Origin: Haemophilus sputorum CCUG 13788
Lineage (GTDB): Bacteria > Pseudomonadota > Gammaproteobacteria > Enterobacterales > Pasteurellaceae
NCBI RefSeq assembly: GCF_000238795.1
Contig: NZ_AFNK01000079.1
Span: forward strand, 105,154-169,153
Length of the DNA: 64,000 nt
Reading direction: 5' to 3'
This document shows positions 62,186 to 64,000 of the stretch, piece by piece (position 1 is the stretch's first letter; every line of letters starts with the position of its first letter). Made by a program: the position numbers and the translations under genes. Under the pieces are notes generated by a model. The model was not told the DNA's origin. It did no database searches and worked only from the letters and a program-made list of their open reading frames with translations.

Positions 62186-64000
62186 TCCAAATTTAGTCGT
62201 TGAACGCCTGCGCCAAAATAAGTTATGGACTTATCCGGGCGGTATTCATCCATTAGAAAATAAAAAACAATCGAATCAAAAACCGATTCGCCGTTTACAT
62301 TTACCAAAATATTTCTATGTGCCTGTCGTGCAACACTCTGGTTGGGCGGGCGATTTATGCGTGAAAACCGGCGATTATGTTTTTAAAGGGCAACCATTAA
62401 CAAAAGGCGATAACTATCGTCAGTTGCCTGTACATGCGCCAACGTCCGGCACGATTTTAGCTATCGAACCTTATACCAGTTCACACCCTTCTGGCTTACC
62501 AGAGATAACGGTAATTATTGAAACGGACGGACGAGATGAGTGGATTGATCGTCAACCTATCGAAGATTTCTTAAGTCTTAGTCCAGAACAAATTGTTGAA
62601 AAAGTTTATCAACATGGTGTTGCAGGTTTAGGTGGCGCGGTGTTCCCAACGGGTGCTAAGCTCAGTTTTGCTGATAAACGTTGTAAAGCCTTAATTATCA
62701 ATGGCGCTGAGTGTGAGCCTTATATTACTTGTGATGATCGTTTAATGCAGGATTATACCGATGAATTACTGGAAGGAATCCGTATTCTGCGTTATGTCTT
62801 ACGCCCTGAAGAAGTAGTCATTGCTATTGAAGATAATAAACCCAATGCTATTCGTGCGATTGAAAAAGGTTTAAAAGGGGCTAACGATATTCACCTACGC
62901 GTGATTCCGACTAAATATCCTTCAGGAGCCTCTGATCAATTAGTCCAAGTGCTCACTGGATTAGAAATTCCGCAAGGGCAGCGAACGATTGAAATGGGCA
63001 TTGTCATGCACAATGTTGGTACAGCATTTGCGGTCAAACGTGCGGTCATTGATGATGAACCGCTGATCGAACGGGTAGTCACACTCACTGGAGATAAAAT
63101 TCGCAACAAAGGCAATGTTTGGGCGCGATTAGGCACCCCGATTTTGCATTTGTTAGAACAAGTGGATTATCGTGCAGATAGTCGTTTCCCTGTGTTCTTA
63201 GGCGGCCCAATGACAGGCTTTATTCTGCATTCGTTACAGTCACCAGTGACGAAACTAACAAACTGCATTATTGCGCCAGATCATTTTGAGTATGCACCAC
63301 CAGAGCCTGAGCGCAACTGTATTCGTTGTTCTAGCTGTTCAGATGCTTGCCCAGTTGGTTTATTACCACAGCAACTTTATTGGTTTGCACGAGCAGAAGA
63401 TCATGATAAATCTAAGGAATACCATTTAAGCGCGTGTATTGAATGTGGTGTTTGTGCTTATGTCTGCCCAAGTTATATTCCATTGATTCAATATTTCCGC
63501 CAAGAAAAAGCAAAAATTGCGGAAATTGAAGAGAAAGAGCGTAAAGCTGAAGAAGCTAAAATTCGCTTTGAAGCAAGGGAAGCTCGATTACAAAAAGAAA
63601 AAGAAGCCCGTACTGCACGAATTAACCAAGCTGCGGAAAAACGTCGTGAAGAAGTGGCTCAAGCTGCAGGAGAAGATCCTGTTGCAGCCGCACTTGCTCG
63701 CATTAAAGCGAAGAAAGCTGAACCTGCTGCGGAAGTACAAGCAAAAGCAAATGGTGAACCAGATAATAGCGAATTGATGGCGCAACGCCGAGCAAGACGA
63801 CTCGCGAAACAAGCTGAGCAAGCTGCTTCAGTTGATAATAAACCATCCACCGTAGAGGAATCTTCCGCTAAACCAGAAGCGCGTAAATCTGCAGTTGAAG
63901 CCGCACTTGCCCGTGCGCGAGCAAAAAAAGCAGCGCAATCAGGCAGTGAACAAGCGGTTGAAAAATCGGAAGAAATTGCAAAACCAGCCGAAAGCGTTGA
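62178..64000 (+). CDS. rsxC: Electron transport complex subunit RsxC, 5' part
   Basis: RsxC is the NADH/flavin-type peripheral subunit of Rsx. The open frame from ATG 62178 ([25 protein letters not shown]) runs off the window after 607 codons. It shows [42 protein letters not shown] and two ferredoxin motifs ([12 protein letters not shown] and [12 protein letters not shown], around residues 378-425). The C-terminal tail from about residue 440 is an alanine/lysine/glutamate-rich, coiled-coil-like extension with imperfect repeats such as [14 protein letters not shown] and [14 protein letters not shown], typical of the family and variable in length. Confidence 0.96.
   Translation, partial: MSNPNLVVERLRQNKLWTYPGGIHPLENKKQSNQKPIRRLHLPKYFYVPVVQHSGWAGDLCVKTGDYVFKGQPLTKGDNYRQLPVHAPTSGTILAIEPYTSSHPSGLPEITVIIETDGRDEWIDRQPIEDFLSLSPEQIVEKVYQHGVAGLGGAVFPTGAKLSFADKRCKALIINGAECEPYITCDDRLMQDYTDELLEGIRILRYVLRPEEVVIAIEDNKPNAIRAIEKGLKGANDIHLRVIPTKYPSGASDQLVQVLTGLEIPQGQRTIEMGIVMHNVGTAFAVKRAVIDDEPLIERVVTLTGDKIRNKGNVWARLGTPILHLLEQVDYRADSRFPVFLGGPMTGFILHSLQSPVTKLTNCIIAPDHFEYAPPEPERNCIRCSSCSDACPVGLLPQQLYWFARAEDHDKSKEYHLSACIECGVCAYVCPSYIPLIQYFRQEKAKIAEIEEKERKAEEAKIRFEAREARLQKEKEARTARINQAAEKRREEVAQAAGEDPVAAALARIKAKKAEPAAEVQAKANGEPDNSELMAQRRARRLAKQAEQAASVDNKPSTVEESSAKPEARKSAVEAALARARAKKAAQSGSEQAVEKSEEIAKPAESV

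Overview
The window is chromosomal DNA from a gammaproteobacterium, almost certainly a member of the Pasteurellaceae. The gene content and order fit this: rpsF-priB-rpsR-rplI, ybfE-fldA-fur, gcvA beside a divergent GcvB RNA, and glgBXCAP. The decisive clue is the DNA uptake signal. The 9-mer ACAAGCGGT (usually extended with C) or its complement occurs dozens of times. This is the core used by the Actinobacillus pleuropneumoniae / Mannheimia / Glaesserella branch rather than the Haemophilus influenzae core AAGTGCGGT, which I noticed only once, inside glgP. The branch assignment is inference from this signal; I do not name a species.

Layout. 0-14 kb: 5' part of purD with a PurR operator; the S6/PriB/S18/L9 operon; rnt and gloA; a membrane protein with ydbH-ynbE (envelope lipid transport family); the GcvB small RNA divergent from gcvA-yjjG; hisS-yfgM; a CstA-family transporter; a TatD-family nuclease. 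14-31 kb: a small unknown protein, a drug/metabolite transporter, smrB/prmB (divergent), aspS-(small membrane ORF)-nudB, yebC, a lipoprotein, ruvC, usg, ybaK, ybfE-fldA-fur, a seven-MCE-domain LetB protein, luxS and an ABC exporter. 30-40 kb: the complete glycogen operon glgB-X-C-A-P on the minus strand. 40-53 kb: lpxB, sohB, a Fur-box-controlled FetA/FrpB-type TonB receptor followed by a PqqL-type M16 protease and a YddA-type ABC transporter, then sppA, an HcaT-like transporter and proC. 53-64 kb: rdgC, an IS-flanked hemoglobin/heme receptor island, deoC, anaerobic nrdD-nrdG with paired NrdR boxes, and the start of rsxABC (rsxC runs off the window).

Two regions deserve most attention. (1) 54439-57530: a TonB-dependent heme/hemoglobin-type receptor lies between two decayed copies of one IS3-family element in the same orientation. 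The whole unit sits in the loop of what was evidently the rdgC transcription terminator: one arm is left of the unit, the other arm and its T-run are right of it. (2) 42590-49370: receptor, periplasmic M16 protease and inner-membrane ABC transporter in tandem have the composition of a protease-associated protein-import (Fus-like) system, here with a FetA-like receptor.

Regulation readable from sequence includes a PurR box (purD), a possible S6:S18 leader (rpsF), GcvB, CRP-like sites (cstA, glgB), Fur boxes (fetA), a palindrome over the heme receptor promoter, NrdR boxes (nrdGD), and at least seven intergenic inverted uptake-signal pairs placed as hairpin terminators.
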